NCBI GenBank assembly: GCA_017694255.1
Contig: JADINC010000022.1
Location: forward strand, 1 to 24,696
Length of the DNA: 24,696 bases
Direction: 5' to 3'
Origin: Candidatus Enterousia avistercoris
Lineage (GTDB): Bacteria > Pseudomonadota > Alphaproteobacteria > Rs-D84
Part shown: one piece after another, positions 1-7,858 of the stretch
Layout of the letters: every line of letters starts with the position of its first letter
Numbering within the stretch: position 1 is the stretch's first letter
Made by a program: the position numbers and the translations under genes
The notes under the pieces: generated by a model
Databases searched by the model: none
Seen by the model: only the letters and a program-made list of their open reading frames with translations
Told to the model about the DNA's origin: nothing

Positions 1-55
1 CGGCGCAGGCCGGGATCCACTGCACCGCAGGTATTTGTGTCGCGAATGCGACACA
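1..55. repeat. Window-edge palindromes, possibly REP-like
   Basis: Bases 1-14 look like the right part of a GC-rich hairpin (CGGC, loop GCAG, GCCG, continuing GGATCCA) that would extend left of the window; this resembles the REP-type intergenic palindromes common in proteobacteria. A second perfect 8-bp hairpin lies at 36-43/48-55 (TGTGTCGC, loop GAAT). An alternative reading is the tail of a plus-strand gene: the frame beginning at base 2 is open to a TGA at 68-70 and gives a Cys-x2-Cys-containing tail (YLCRECDTLFEL), directly followed by a terminator. The sequence to the left is needed to choose between these. Confidence 0.3.
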
Positions 56-74
56 TTATTTGAACTTTGAACAT

Positions 75-101
75 AAAAAACGGGGCGATGCCCCGTTTTT
101 T
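75..101. terminator. Bidirectional intrinsic terminator after rlpA
   Basis: The stem CGGGGC (81-86)/GCCCCG (90-95) with loop GAT is flanked by A6 on the left and T8 on the right, so it can terminate transcription on both strands. It lies immediately beyond the rlpA stop at 102-104 and would also end any plus-strand transcript entering from the left. Confidence 0.85.
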
Positions 102-1019
102 TTAAATGCTGTCCGCGTTTATCCAACGACCATTTCGCAATAAACCTGGCGCCATGCCTTCGTTATTGCGCAACGCATCAATCACACGACGGGCATTTGA
201 CGCATCCAAATTGATAATGCGTACTTTGTACATATCGCCTTCTTGGACAACGACTGCGTCGCCATATGAACGCATGCGGGCCGCCAATGTATCAGCGCTG
301 TCCTGGGCATAAAATGCCGCAACCTGGACGCTGTATTCGCCAGACGTGGCCGGTGCAACGGTTGCGCCCGGGGCTGTTGTAGTTGTAACAACCGTTGTTT
401 CCACGGTTTGTGCCGGTGGCGGTGTCATCGGTTGGGCCGACATCGCCGGTGTTGTTGCGCCAACAGTTGCGTTTTTAACCGCAATTGATTCATCTGCCAG
501 TACCTGGACCTGGACCTTGGTCTGGCCATTCATGCCAATTTGGCGTGCCGCCGCAGGCGACAAATCCATAATACGCGTGTTTACAAATGGGCCACGATTA
601 TTTACACGCACGACCACAGACTGGCCATTATCCAGATTCGTCACACGCGCAATCGTTGGCAATGGCAATGTTTTACTGGTTGCGACCATCTGATTCATAT
701 CAAAAACTTCGCCATTAGATGTTTTTGTTCCGTTCAATTCCGCAGGAACAATGCCCGCAATTCCAGTTTGGTTATATGTTAAATCTTCGACCGGGATGTA
801 TTGGACATCTTCGACCTTGTACGCGCTGCCTACGTAATATTTTGGTGCAGGCGCCAATAAATACGCGTTATTTAATGACGGGGTATCCGTCGTGATTAAT
901 GTTTCTTCGCCGAAACCATCGGCCGCATATCCGTTCACAGCACTGTCATTCGTGGTACTTAAATCAGTACAACCCGCCATGACCGCCGCCAGAACCGCCA
1001 GTGATATTACTTTTTTCAT
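102..1019 (-). CDS. rlpA: RlpA-like lipoprotein with DPBB and SPOR domains, catalytic site altered
   Basis: This 305-residue protein begins with a lipoprotein signal (VMAGC, lipidated Cys17). A double-psi beta-barrel spans about residues 60-175, then a Thr/Pro/Ala-rich linker, and a C-terminal SPOR domain at about 228-298 that in this family binds denuded septal glycan. RlpA acts as a septal lytic transglycosylase in some bacteria. The core matches (NGEVFDMNQM, KTLPLP, NRGPF, DLS) identify the family. Three hallmarks deviate: the WYG signature is replaced (GIAGIVP), the His of the AAHKTLP motif is Ser115, and the Asp of NDRGPF is Asn141; Glu104 is kept. The protein may therefore bind rather than cut glycan. 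ATG 1019 has a strong TAAGGAG upstream. A promoter of its own lies in the gap after murJ, so it need not depend on murJ readthrough. Confidence 0.9.
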   Translation of the reverse strand: MKKVISLAVLAAVMAGCTDLSTTNDSAVNGYAADGFGEETLITTDTPSLNNAYLLAPAPKYYVGSAYKVEDVQYIPVEDLTYNQTGIAGIVPAELNGTKTSNGEVFDMNQMVATSKTLPLPTIARVTNLDNGQSVVVRVNNRGPFVNTRIMDLSPAAARQIGMNGQTKVQVQVLADESIAVKNATVGATTPAMSAQPMTPPPAQTVETTVVTTTTAPGATVAPATSGEYSVQVAAFYAQDSADTLAARMRSYGDAVVVQEGDMYKVRIINLDASNARRVIDALRNNEGMAPGLLRNGRWINADSI

Positions 1020-1047
1020 TGTGGGACTCCTTACATTCTTAATTTAG

Positions 1048-1076
1048 ATTTTATCATATAAAACGCCCACTTTCAA
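1048..1076 (-). promoter_or_regulatory. Predicted sigma70 promoter of rlpA
   Basis: Reading the minus strand, TTGAAA (1076-1071), a 17-bp spacer and TAAAAT (1053-1048) form a near-consensus promoter. Transcription would start near 1041, leaving a short leader that carries the TAAGGAG ribosome site of rlpA. Confidence 0.65.
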
Positions 1077-1087
1077 CAGGATTTTGA

Positions 1088-2548
1088 CTATATTTTTCGG
1101 TCGATTAAATACGCAATTGGCAGATATATTATGCCATATGCCCCGATTGCCACAAACAGCACCCATATGTTGGTTATCGGCACAAACCACAGCCCAGCCC
1201 CCATAATAATCGCCAGCGCAAAAAATGCCACAATTGCCCATACAGTGCGCGGCGATATATGGACCAGCGCGCGACGCCGACACGCCCGGCCCAACAGATA
1301 ATTCTTTAAATAACCACTGGCCACAATGCCAATTGGAATGGCCAGATATCCGACAAATGGAAACGCCGCGACGTATATAACCGCCGCCACAGCCAATGAT
1401 ATCATACTGGTTTTGACAGGCGTTCTGACATCTTGGGATGCGTATAATGTTTTACTGTAAATTTGACTGATCATCATGGCGGGCAAGACCAAAACCTGGA
1501 TCATTATTGCGACCGCGACCGCATGCGTGGATTCGGCCGTCCATGCGCCATATTCAAACAGATATTTTATTATCGGTTCCGCCAGCACAAACAACCCGAC
1601 AACGCACGGCACAATAAACATCATAGACCGACGCATAGACGAGTTCTGTTGTAAATAAACACTGCGCATATTATGTTCCGACATGGCATTTGATATAGAC
1701 GACATCAAAACCGTCCCCACCGCCAAACCAATTAATGCAAATGGCAACTGGACCATGCGATCAGAATAATACAGCCATGATACCGCGCCACTTTCAAAAC
1801 TGGCGACCAGGGTGCCGACAATAATTGTTATCTGGTAAAAACCGTTTCCAACAATACTGATCCCCAGTCGTTTAAACATACTCTTGATTCCCGGGGTCCA
1901 ACGTGGCACCACCAGACGCAGCCCAAAATGACGCGAACGAATCCGATGCCATAAAATTCCAAACTGGATTATCCCAGACAGCACAACAGTAAACGCCATT
2001 ATATACAAAATTGTCGTCGGGGCAAAAAACGCCGCCAGTAATAATGCACCAATCAGCATAATATTCAGCAACACTGGCATAAATGCAACCAACATAAATC
2101 GTGAAAACGCGTTCAAAATTGCGGATAAAAATGCCGATGCGCATATAAATATCACATACCAAAACATTATGCGCGATATAACAACCGTCTGGGCCATTTT
2201 TCCGGGGTCGTCTGCAAACCCAGGTGTCAAAATCCACACAACCAACGGCATAAATATTTCAAACAGTATCGTTATGCCCAACAGAACAACCATCAGCCAC
2301 GAAAATACATTCTGGGCAAAATTTTTGTCTTTATTTCTGTCGGTGTACATTGGAATAAATATAGATGATAATGCGCCTTCGCCCAGCAGGTCGCGAAATA
2401 AATTTGGCAATTTGAATGCCGCCAGAAATATATCAGACAGCCGCCCCGCCCCAAAAACGTGCGCAATTAATAAATCACGCAGGAACCCAAATACACGACT
2501 GATTCCCGTCATAACACCAACGCCGAAAATATGTTTGCCTAGATTCAT
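1088..2548 (-). CDS. murJ: MurJ lipid II flippase
   Basis: A polytopic membrane protein of 486 residues from ATG 2548 (492 from GTG 2566). Its N-terminus, with VGVMTGISRVFGFLRD followed by many hydrophobic helices, is typical of the MurJ/MviN family of MOP-superfamily flippases, which translocate lipid II to the periplasmic face for peptidoglycan synthesis. Length fits the roughly 500-residue, 14-helix family. Start choice: a TATAAT box at 2561-2556 lies between the two candidate starts, so this promoter can only serve ATG 2548, which then sits about 7 nt from the -10 box with no well-placed Shine-Dalgarno. GTG 2566 would need a promoter further upstream. The gene diverges from bamD and is followed by rlpA, which has its own promoter. 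Confidence 0.93.
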   Translation of the reverse strand: MNLGKHIFGVGVMTGISRVFGFLRDLLIAHVFGAGRLSDIFLAAFKLPNLFRDLLGEGALSSIFIPMYTDRNKDKNFAQNVFSWLMVVLLGITILFEIFMPLVVWILTPGFADDPGKMAQTVVISRIMFWYVIFICASAFLSAILNAFSRFMLVAFMPVLLNIMLIGALLLAAFFAPTTILYIMAFTVVLSGIIQFGILWHRIRSRHFGLRLVVPRWTPGIKSMFKRLGISIVGNGFYQITIIVGTLVASFESGAVSWLYYSDRMVQLPFALIGLAVGTVLMSSISNAMSEHNMRSVYLQQNSSMRRSMMFIVPCVVGLFVLAEPIIKYLFEYGAWTAESTHAVAVAIMIQVLVLPAMMISQIYSKTLYASQDVRTPVKTSMISLAVAAVIYVAAFPFVGYLAIPIGIVASGYLKNYLLGRACRRRALVHISPRTVWAIVAFFALAIIMGAGLWFVPITNIWVLFVAIGAYGIIYLPIAYLIDRKI

Positions 2549-2563
2549 GGTTTCGATTATACT
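2535..2563 (+). promoter_or_regulatory. Predicted bamD promoter, overlapping that of murJ
   Basis: TTGCCT (2535-2540), 17 bp and TATACT (2558-2563) point toward bamD, with a start near 2570. Its -10 box overlaps the minus-strand TATAAT of murJ (2561-2556), so the two polymerases would compete for the same bases. Confidence 0.5.
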
Positions 2564-2585
2564 CACCTTTGAACAATAAAATCAA
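2556..2585 (-). promoter_or_regulatory. Predicted murJ promoter
   Basis: On the minus strand, TTGATT (2585-2580), an 18-bp spacer and TATAAT (2561-2556) lie 7 nt before ATG 2548. The implied transcript is leaderless or nearly so. Confidence 0.5.
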
Positions 2586-2600
2586 GACAGGATTAAACCG

Positions 2601-3359
2601 ATGAAAAAAATATTTTTAATGTTTGGTATTTTGACTGTGTTGGCGGCATGCGCGGGAACAGACACAGAAATAGAACAAATACAGCCGCTGGACGTGATAT
2701 ATCGCACAGCATACGATGAATTTAATGACGAAAATTACGAGGATGCTGCCAATAAATTTACCCAGGCGGAAACACAATACCCCGCCAGTCCATGGGCGGC
2801 CGACGCACTGGTTATGGCGGCATATTCATACTATATGGATGGCGATTTTGCCAGTGCCCTGCTGGCGGCCGACCGCTTTATGCGGTTTCACCCCGGGCAC
2901 CCAGATGTTCCGTATATACTGTATCTGCGCGGCATGTGCTATTACCGCCAAGTCAGCGACGTTCGGCGTGAACCCGGTATGTCTGCATATGCACTGCAAC
3001 AATTCCAACAATTAGTGGAACGTTTCCCAAAATCTGAATACGCAAAAAATGCAGAAAATAAAATAATTATCTTGAAAAACTATATCGCTGGGAAAGTAAT
3101 GTATTCTGCACGCAGTGATATGGCACGTGAAAACTGGCCCAGCGCAATTTCGCGCCTGCAATCAGTTGTGCAAACTGCCCAGGAAACAGTCATGACGCCA
3201 GAGGCATTATACAGATTAACAGAATGCTATACGGCAATTGGACTGCCGGAACAGGCGCACGGATACGCGGAAATGCTGCGATTAAATTTCCCAGATAATA
3301 AGTGGACAAAAAAACTGGACAAGAAACCTGGTGATTTTGAATCGGGAAAAAATAAATAA
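2601..3359 (+). CDS. bamD: BamD outer-membrane assembly lipoprotein
   Basis: A 252-residue lipoprotein (signal ending VLAAC, lipidated Cys17) followed by helical TPR-like repeats. Segments such as YDEFNDENYEDAANKF, YPASPWAADALVMAAYSYY and FMRFHPGHPDVPYILYLRGMC are typical of BamD (YfiO), the essential helical lipoprotein that works with BamA to fold beta-barrels into the outer membrane. Length matches the family (about 240-280). The tail is Lys-rich. An AGACAGGA ribosome site precedes the ATG. The smr-like gene begins 2 nt after the stop, so the two are co-transcribed. Several likely clients (beta-barrels) are encoded in this same window. Confidence 0.93.
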   Translation: MKKIFLMFGILTVLAACAGTDTEIEQIQPLDVIYRTAYDEFNDENYEDAANKFTQAETQYPASPWAADALVMAAYSYYMDGDFASALLAADRFMRFHPGHPDVPYILYLRGMCYYRQVSDVRREPGMSAYALQQFQQLVERFPKSEYAKNAENKIIILKNYIAGKVMYSARSDMARENWPSAISRLQSVVQTAQETVMTPEALYRLTECYTAIGLPEQAHGYAEMLRLNFPDNKWTKKLDKKPGDFESGKNK

Positions 3360-3361
3360 TC

Positions 3362-3733
3362 ATGAAGCATTTATCAGAATCAGATATAGAAAAAATGGCA
3401 TGTGCCGACTTTGTTCCTGACGCCACCAGTGTGCGCCGGGGGGTGCGTGCTGAATTACGACTGGGGGAACTGGTTCCGAAACCGCGCGCCCCGCACCCAA
3501 AACACGCCGTTATAGATTTACACAAAAAAACCGAAGACCAGGCATGGAATGAAATAATGGAACTGGCCACATCAGGGGTACGCGATGCAACAATTATTAC
3601 CGGGGCCAGTGGTATATTAAAAATCAAATTCCAACAATGGGCACGCGACAGTCTGCTTAGTCCATATATAGTGTCTGTGGTTCCGCTAAATAACGGCAGC
3701 TTTGCGGTAAAATTTAAAAAAATTAAATGCTGA
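3362..3733 (+). CDS. Small Smr-domain protein
   Basis: A 123-residue protein. Its C-terminal two thirds carry an Smr domain as found at the end of MutS2 and in stand-alone YdaL/SmrB-type proteins: AVIDLHKKTEDQAW at about 49-62 (DLHG-type motif with Lys instead of Gly) and IITGASGILK at about 78-87 (TGxG-type loop, slightly altered). Smr domains are nucleic-acid nicking or binding modules, and some act in ribosome rescue; which substrate applies here cannot be told. The start ATG lies 2 nt after the bamD stop, so translation is probably coupled. It converges with the M23 gene, whose stop is only 7 nt away, with no clear terminator hairpin between them. Confidence 0.8.
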   Translation: MKHLSESDIEKMACADFVPDATSVRRGVRAELRLGELVPKPRAPHPKHAVIDLHKKTEDQAWNEIMELATSGVRDATIITGASGILKIKFQQWARDSLLSPYIVSVVPLNNGSFAVKFKKIKC

Positions 3734-3740
3734 AAACAAA

Positions 3741-4577
3741 TTAATTCCGGCCGACCATCTGGGTTGGATCCATGCGCGTGCCATTATATTTCATTGCATA
3801 GTGTAAATGCGGTCCTGTGGTGCGACCGGTATTCCCCGTTTTTGCAACGACACAGCCCGCCTGGATAATATCGCCGTTTTTTACCAACGTCTGGCTCAGA
3901 TGACAATAAACTGTTTCATATCCACCAGAATGCGCAATCCGCAACCCATTACCACACGTGCTGTCGGTCCATGCCGCAGCGACTGTGCCAGATGCCGGGG
4001 CGTATACATTTGTACCCATGGGGGCCGCAAAATCAATTCCCCAATGCGTTTGACGCTTTCCTGTAACCGGATGAACGCGCGCACCATATGGCGATGTTAT
4101 ACGTGGCCCACCCACCAGCGGTTCGCCGATTGGAATTTTCTGGTCCGCGGGAATTGACGGATTATTTGGCGAACATGTGCGAACCGACAGGACCGACGCA
4201 ACAGGCATTTGCGTAATCGATGTAGTTGGCGCGGTTAATTGGGCCGCCGGTTCGGTGTCTTTTCGTACAGTTCGCCCGTCAAATATATAGCCATACTGGG
4301 GCAAATTATTATATGCCATGGCGGTATTTTGTGCATCGCGTTGCAATTCTTCTTCAATAGTTATTCCCGGATATGTACACCCAGAAATACAGCGTCCGGA
4401 TGCGTCATATTCACTTTCCAGCGGACCGTATCCAGCAACGTCCAGGGACAAATCCTGGACAAACGATAAATCGTTCGCATTTTTTGGGAACGACTGTGGT
4501 GTCAATAAACTGGCGCCCTGGGCGCACATACACGAAACAGCAAATGAAAACAGCGCAAATTTTACCAACGACATCAT
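3741..4577 (-). CDS. Secreted LytM-type M23 metallopeptidase
   Basis: A 278-residue protein with a signal peptide (cleavage probably after the AQG-A region) and a C-terminal peptidase M23 domain at about 155-275. The zinc site is intact: His178 and Asp182 (HWGIDFA) and His259 (GPHLHY), with accessory His226 and His257. Such enzymes cleave peptide crosslinks in peptidoglycan. The N-terminal 130 residues are not a recognised domain and contain paired cysteines (RCISGC at 62-67), as does the catalytic domain, suggesting disulfides. The first two codons are both ATG; no Shine-Dalgarno is visible. A TGG-TATAAT extended -10 box lies only 9 nt upstream, implying a very short leader. It may supply hydrolase activity for wall growth alongside PBP1A. 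Confidence 0.9.
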   Translation of the reverse strand: MMSLVKFALFSFAVSCMCAQGASLLTPQSFPKNANDLSFVQDLSLDVAGYGPLESEYDASGRCISGCTYPGITIEEELQRDAQNTAMAYNNLPQYGYIFDGRTVRKDTEPAAQLTAPTTSITQMPVASVLSVRTCSPNNPSIPADQKIPIGEPLVGGPRITSPYGARVHPVTGKRQTHWGIDFAAPMGTNVYAPASGTVAAAWTDSTCGNGLRIAHSGGYETVYCHLSQTLVKNGDIIQAGCVVAKTGNTGRTTGPHLHYAMKYNGTRMDPTQMVGRN

Positions 4578-4586
4578 ATCGCGCTG

Positions 4587-4595
4587 ATTATACCA
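4587..4595 (-). promoter_or_regulatory. Extended -10 box before the M23 peptidase
   Basis: On the minus strand TGG-TATAAT ends 9 nt before the first ATG. The -35 region is poor, consistent with an extended -10 promoter, and the leader would be about 3 nt. Confidence 0.45.
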
Positions 4596-4609
4596 TTTTT
4601 ACGCATGAA

Positions 4610-5770
4610 TTAAAAGCCTATCTTTAACGTGGCGTTTATCGTATGCGACATGTAGTCCGAACGAACATCTATGCGATAATTCAAACCTGCCACCATATGC
4701 GCGGTATAAAAATTAATCCCCAGTTCACCGTTCAGTGATGTGCGATGTGGCGTATCTATGGGAATATAATATACGCCGCCGTTTATCAAACGAACACGCA
4801 TACTGTCTGTGCCGTGACTGATTAAATCATATCCGCCCCCAATTTGAACAGATGGGCGCACAACAAAATCTGTGCCAACAAAATTAACCCCCATATCAAC
4901 CGCCGCCGATACATTCAGCATATTAAACCACCAGTCTTCAAATGTCTGGACCGCAGCATCGGCATATTTATCGGCAGACATGTATGTATACCGGGCGATG
5001 GTCTGGGGCGTGATAGACACCGCGCCACGTTGCAGGCGGACTCCAGTGTTTATTTGTGCCGAATAAAAATCTGTATCATATGCCCCATCGTCGGCAATTT
5101 TTGATATTGATTTGTTTGTGGTCCAACTGGTATGCCCAGCGTTCAACCCAGAATTTATAAACATCCCAGAACGTGATAAATATTGCGAAAACATAGTTAT
5201 ACTGTTGCTGGTGGCGTCTGAATATGCGCGCGTGTCATGCGTATCTGTCATTGAACGCGTATATTCTACCCCAAACAGCCAACCGTCTGAAACAAAACCT
5301 TTGGCATTTACTGTAAATCCGGTGTTTTGGGTCTTGAAATCGCCGTTTTCACGGGAATCATAGTCTGAAAACGCCCCAAATATATGTCCATCCAAAACAA
5401 ATGTGCGACGCGATATACAATCTGACAAATTTTGCGCGCACCCATTGCGACGCGATACCAGCGGTAATCCAATAACATCAAATGCACGATCGATGTGGTG
5501 ATTTGTTTCAAATATTGCCATCGCGGTATTATTAAACCCCAGTACTGATATAACATCCAAATACTTTGCAATATCACTGGCCTGGAGGTCATTTATATAC
5601 GCTGAAATTTCACCACTGGGCATCATATCTGAAAACACCCCAGACCATGCGCGCGCCGCATCAACCAAATATGACGGCATGCCATAGAATGCGTCTGGGG
5701 GCACTGATGCAGACGCGCCAGAAATTCCGCAAAACATAAACAGCCAAAAAAATTTGAAAATATTTTTCAT
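4610..5770 (-). CDS. Autotransporter-type outer-membrane beta-barrel protein
   Basis: A 386-residue protein with a signal peptide (to about ASAS) and, from about residue 120, alternating hydrophobic strands typical of an autotransporter beta-domain: VLDGHIFGAFSDYDS, GFTVNAKGFVSDGWLFGVEY, FINSGLNAGHTSW, GAVSITPQTIARYTY, NGELGINFYTAHMVAGLNY and the final INATLKIGF with the C-terminal Phe used for BAM recognition. Only about 90 residues, with one Cys pair (CAQNLSDC), lie between signal and barrel, so there is essentially no passenger. It is probably a BamD/BamA client of unknown function. AGGG lies 9 nt before the ATG. It diverges from htpX. Confidence 0.75.
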   Translation of the reverse strand: MKNIFKFFWLFMFCGISGASASVPPDAFYGMPSYLVDAARAWSGVFSDMMPSGEISAYINDLQASDIAKYLDVISVLGFNNTAMAIFETNHHIDRAFDVIGLPLVSRRNGCAQNLSDCISRRTFVLDGHIFGAFSDYDSRENGDFKTQNTGFTVNAKGFVSDGWLFGVEYTRSMTDTHDTRAYSDATSNSITMFSQYLSRSGMFINSGLNAGHTSWTTNKSISKIADDGAYDTDFYSAQINTGVRLQRGAVSITPQTIARYTYMSADKYADAAVQTFEDWWFNMLNVSAAVDMGVNFVGTDFVVRPSVQIGGGYDLISHGTDSMRVRLINGGVYYIPIDTPHRTSLNGELGINFYTAHMVAGLNYRIDVRSDYMSHTINATLKIGF

Positions 5771-5790
5771 GACGCGCCCTATTTTTTGTT

Positions 5791-5796
5791 TATAAT
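5791..5796 (+). promoter_or_regulatory. Predicted -10 box of htpX
   Basis: A perfect TATAAT lies 39 bp upstream of htpX, giving a leader of about 33 nt that carries AGGAA at 5822-5826. No good -35 hexamer is seen at 17 bp. Confidence 0.4.
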
Positions 5797-5835
5797 ATGT
5801 GCCAAACAGTTAAATTTTAACAGGAACCATTTACT

Positions 5836-6774
5836 ATGAAGAAAGTCAAAACCGTATACGATCATATTCGCAGCAATAATCTGAAAACCATCATGCTGGT
5901 AATTTGCTTTCCACTGATATTTATTGCATTAATATTTTTGTTTACATGGATTGTCGTCCCCGCTGACCAGGCACTGGACACCACTATCAGTGTTGCGATT
6001 CCAACGTTTATCGCATGTGCGGTATGGCTGCTGATATCGTGGGCATTTGGGGATTCTATGATGTTGCATTCGGCGCATGCGCATGAAATATTTGACACAG
6101 ACAAAGAAAATCGTGAAATATTCCGGGCCGTTGAAAATGTTGCAATTGCGGCCGGATTACCACGACCACGCGTGTATATAATCGACGATGATTCTATGAA
6201 TGCATTTGCCACCGGGCGCAGTCCGCGCGATGCGTCTGTGGCACTGACCCGCGGTATCATAAAGAAACTGGATCGGCTGGAACTGGAAGGCGTCATCGCG
6301 CACGAAATGGCGCACATCGGGAATCGCGATATACGTCTGGATATGCTGCTGATAACTGGTGTTGGCGTAACAGTGTTTGCCGCAGATATGATTTTACGTC
6401 TGGCGATATTTGGCGGCGGCGATAACGAAGACAACAAAAACAGTGGCACGGCGGTATTGTTGATGGTGTGGCTGGCGTTTATGGTGTTTAACTGGATAAT
6501 AACGCCGATACTGCGCATGGCGGTGTCACGTAATCGCGAATACGCCGCGGATGCAACCGGCGCACAAATTACCCGCAATCCACGCGCACTGGCATCTGCA
6601 CTGCGAAAAATAACAACAGATTGTCGCGTTGAATGTTTGGATAAAACAAAATCTATGGCGGCGGTATGCATCGCGTACCCAGGGGGACCGCGCGAATTTA
6701 TCAGTTCACTGATGGCAACACATCCACCTGTGGAAAAACGTATTGAACGGTTGGAATCTATGGCAAATGCTTAA
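5836..6774 (+). CDS. htpX: HtpX-like membrane zinc metalloprotease (M48)
   Basis: A 312-residue inner-membrane protease. Two hydrophobic helices at about 17-41 and 50-70 precede the catalytic segment HEMAH (His156, Glu157, His160); the third zinc ligand is Glu235 in NREYAADA, after two further hydrophobic stretches (about 170-192 and 205-222). HtpX degrades damaged or misfolded membrane proteins together with FtsH, so it fits beside a region devoted to envelope biogenesis. Length is close to E. coli HtpX. AGGAA is spaced 9 nt from the ATG. tdk follows after 19 nt and probably shares the transcript; no terminator is visible between them. Confidence 0.93.
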   Translation: MKKVKTVYDHIRSNNLKTIMLVICFPLIFIALIFLFTWIVVPADQALDTTISVAIPTFIACAVWLLISWAFGDSMMLHSAHAHEIFDTDKENREIFRAVENVAIAAGLPRPRVYIIDDDSMNAFATGRSPRDASVALTRGIIKKLDRLELEGVIAHEMAHIGNRDIRLDMLLITGVGVTVFAADMILRLAIFGGGDNEDNKNSGTAVLLMVWLAFMVFNWIITPILRMAVSRNREYAADATGAQITRNPRALASALRKITTDCRVECLDKTKSMAAVCIAYPGGPREFISSLMATHPPVEKRIERLESMANA

Positions 6775-6793
6775 TGTAATATAGGGGACGTAA

Positions 6794-7372
6794 ATGGCAA
6801 GCCTGCATTTTCACTATGGAACAATGGGCAGTTCTAAATCCGCCCAGTTAATTATAAATGCGTATAATCAAAATAAAAATGGCAATAAAACAGAAATTAT
6901 AAAACCCAAAATTGATAATCGGTTCAGTGAAAATATGGTGAATTCACGAATTGGAATTTCTGCGCCTGCAACGGTTTTGGATAATTTGAATACGTACGCA
7001 CCAGCCCCAGGCACAAAAATGATTCTGGTTGACGAAGTCCAGTTTTTTCGACCATCTGATATAGACAAACTGGTACATATTGCCGATAATGCACCAATAA
7101 TTGTAATGTGCTATGGATTAATGGTGGACAGCAACGAATGTATATTTCCAGCCGCACGGCGATTGATAGAGGTTGGCGCAAAACTGCACCACATAGAATC
7201 AACATGCCAAATTCCGGGCTGTATGCGTTTGGCAACACATCATTTACGTTTTGACGCAAATGACGACGTTATACGCGCAGGCGAACAAATCGCCGTTGGC
7301 GACAGTAATTATAAATCTGTGTGTCGTATGCACTTTAATATGTTGTACCATGATAATGAAAAACAGCGATAA
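6794..7372 (+). CDS. tdk: Thymidine kinase (type II)
   Basis: A 192-residue enzyme that phosphorylates thymidine to dTMP in pyrimidine salvage. The P-loop is GTMGSSKS (9-16), in which Ser replaces the usual Gly before Lys15. The Walker B/catalytic segment is VDEVQFF with Glu81 as presumptive base. The zinc-binding part has Cys138, Cys143, Cys177 and His180, and contains the family hallmark RLATHHLRF. An AGGGGA ribosome site precedes the ATG and the gene follows htpX closely. A strong bidirectional terminator follows at once. A salvage kinase is a useful hint of dependence on external nucleosides, as in host-associated bacteria, but this is inference. Confidence 0.9.
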   Translation: MASLHFHYGTMGSSKSAQLIINAYNQNKNGNKTEIIKPKIDNRFSENMVNSRIGISAPATVLDNLNTYAPAPGTKMILVDEVQFFRPSDIDKLVHIADNAPIIVMCYGLMVDSNECIFPAARRLIEVGAKLHHIESTCQIPGCMRLATHHLRFDANDDVIRAGEQIAVGDSNYKSVCRMHFNMLYHDNEKQR

Positions 7373-7396
7373 AAAGCGCCCGTGCGGGCGTTTTTT
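7371..7396. terminator. Bidirectional terminator between tdk and the frameshifted gene
   Basis: The stem CGCCC (7377-7381 region) / GGGCG (7386-7390) with loop GTGC is flanked by A5 and T6. It directly follows the tdk stop and overlaps the 3' end of the converging minus-strand gene. Confidence 0.85.
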
Positions 7397-7831
7397 ATGG
7401 AACAATATTACATTCGTTGTCAAAATTATCCAGACTGACCATATCAACCAGTTCGGGCTTTAAAACATATGAACGTTTTTGCACCCCGTCATGATAACCG
7501 CGCCTAACCTGGTCATTTTTGCGCGCATAGTCAACCAAATCTGGGGATATAATGCAACACGTTGCAAACGGCTGGTGCAGACCATTTGCAACCTCTAAAT
7601 TCAAACACCGCGTAATTTCACCAATTTCACAAACAACCGTTCCGCCCAATCCATACGTAGAACACGCATCTTGGTCCGACGCCGCACGAATTTGAATTCG
7701 CGCAACTCAACCTGTTGCTGCTTTTTAAATTCTTTGATCAGGTTTTCTTGGTTTTGCGCAAGTGATTTCATCGGCATAAACGTCATACTCGCCACACCAA
7801 GTGTAAACGCTGTCTTTTTAATATTTGCCAT
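7395..7831 (-). pseudogene. Frameshifted small secreted Cys-rich protein
   Basis: Two adjoining frames appear to be one gene. The 5' part from ATG 7831 (AAGG ribosome site upstream) encodes a signal peptide (MANIKKTAFTLGVASM... to about SLAQ) and a Gln/Lys-rich stretch ending near QQQVELREF. The 3' part, in the -1 frame and open from about 7708, reads RAASDQDACSTYGLGG and on to the stop at 7395, with six cysteines. In the first frame the downstream translation becomes Arg-rich and unnatural (VRRRTKMRVLR). The shift must lie between roughly 7708 and 7680. No slippery heptamer is present there, so a disabling indel or a sequencing error is likelier than programmed frameshifting. The restored protein would be about 145 residues, periplasmic or secreted. 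I do not recognise the family. Confidence 0.55.
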
Positions 7832-7858
7832 AAAAAACACCTTTTTATTATAGTTGCT

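Noticed and set aside
5862..6671. Long open frame (269 codons) antisense to htpX
   Set aside because: Its translation is Ser/Ile/Arg-rich without any domain and mirrors the HEMAH-containing frame; htpX is certain, so this is a shadow.
7680..7710. Programmed -1 frameshift in the Cys-rich secreted gene
   Set aside because: The usable overlap has no X-XXY-YYZ heptamer; the AAAAAG run upstream lies before an in-frame stop of the second frame, so slipping there would not help.
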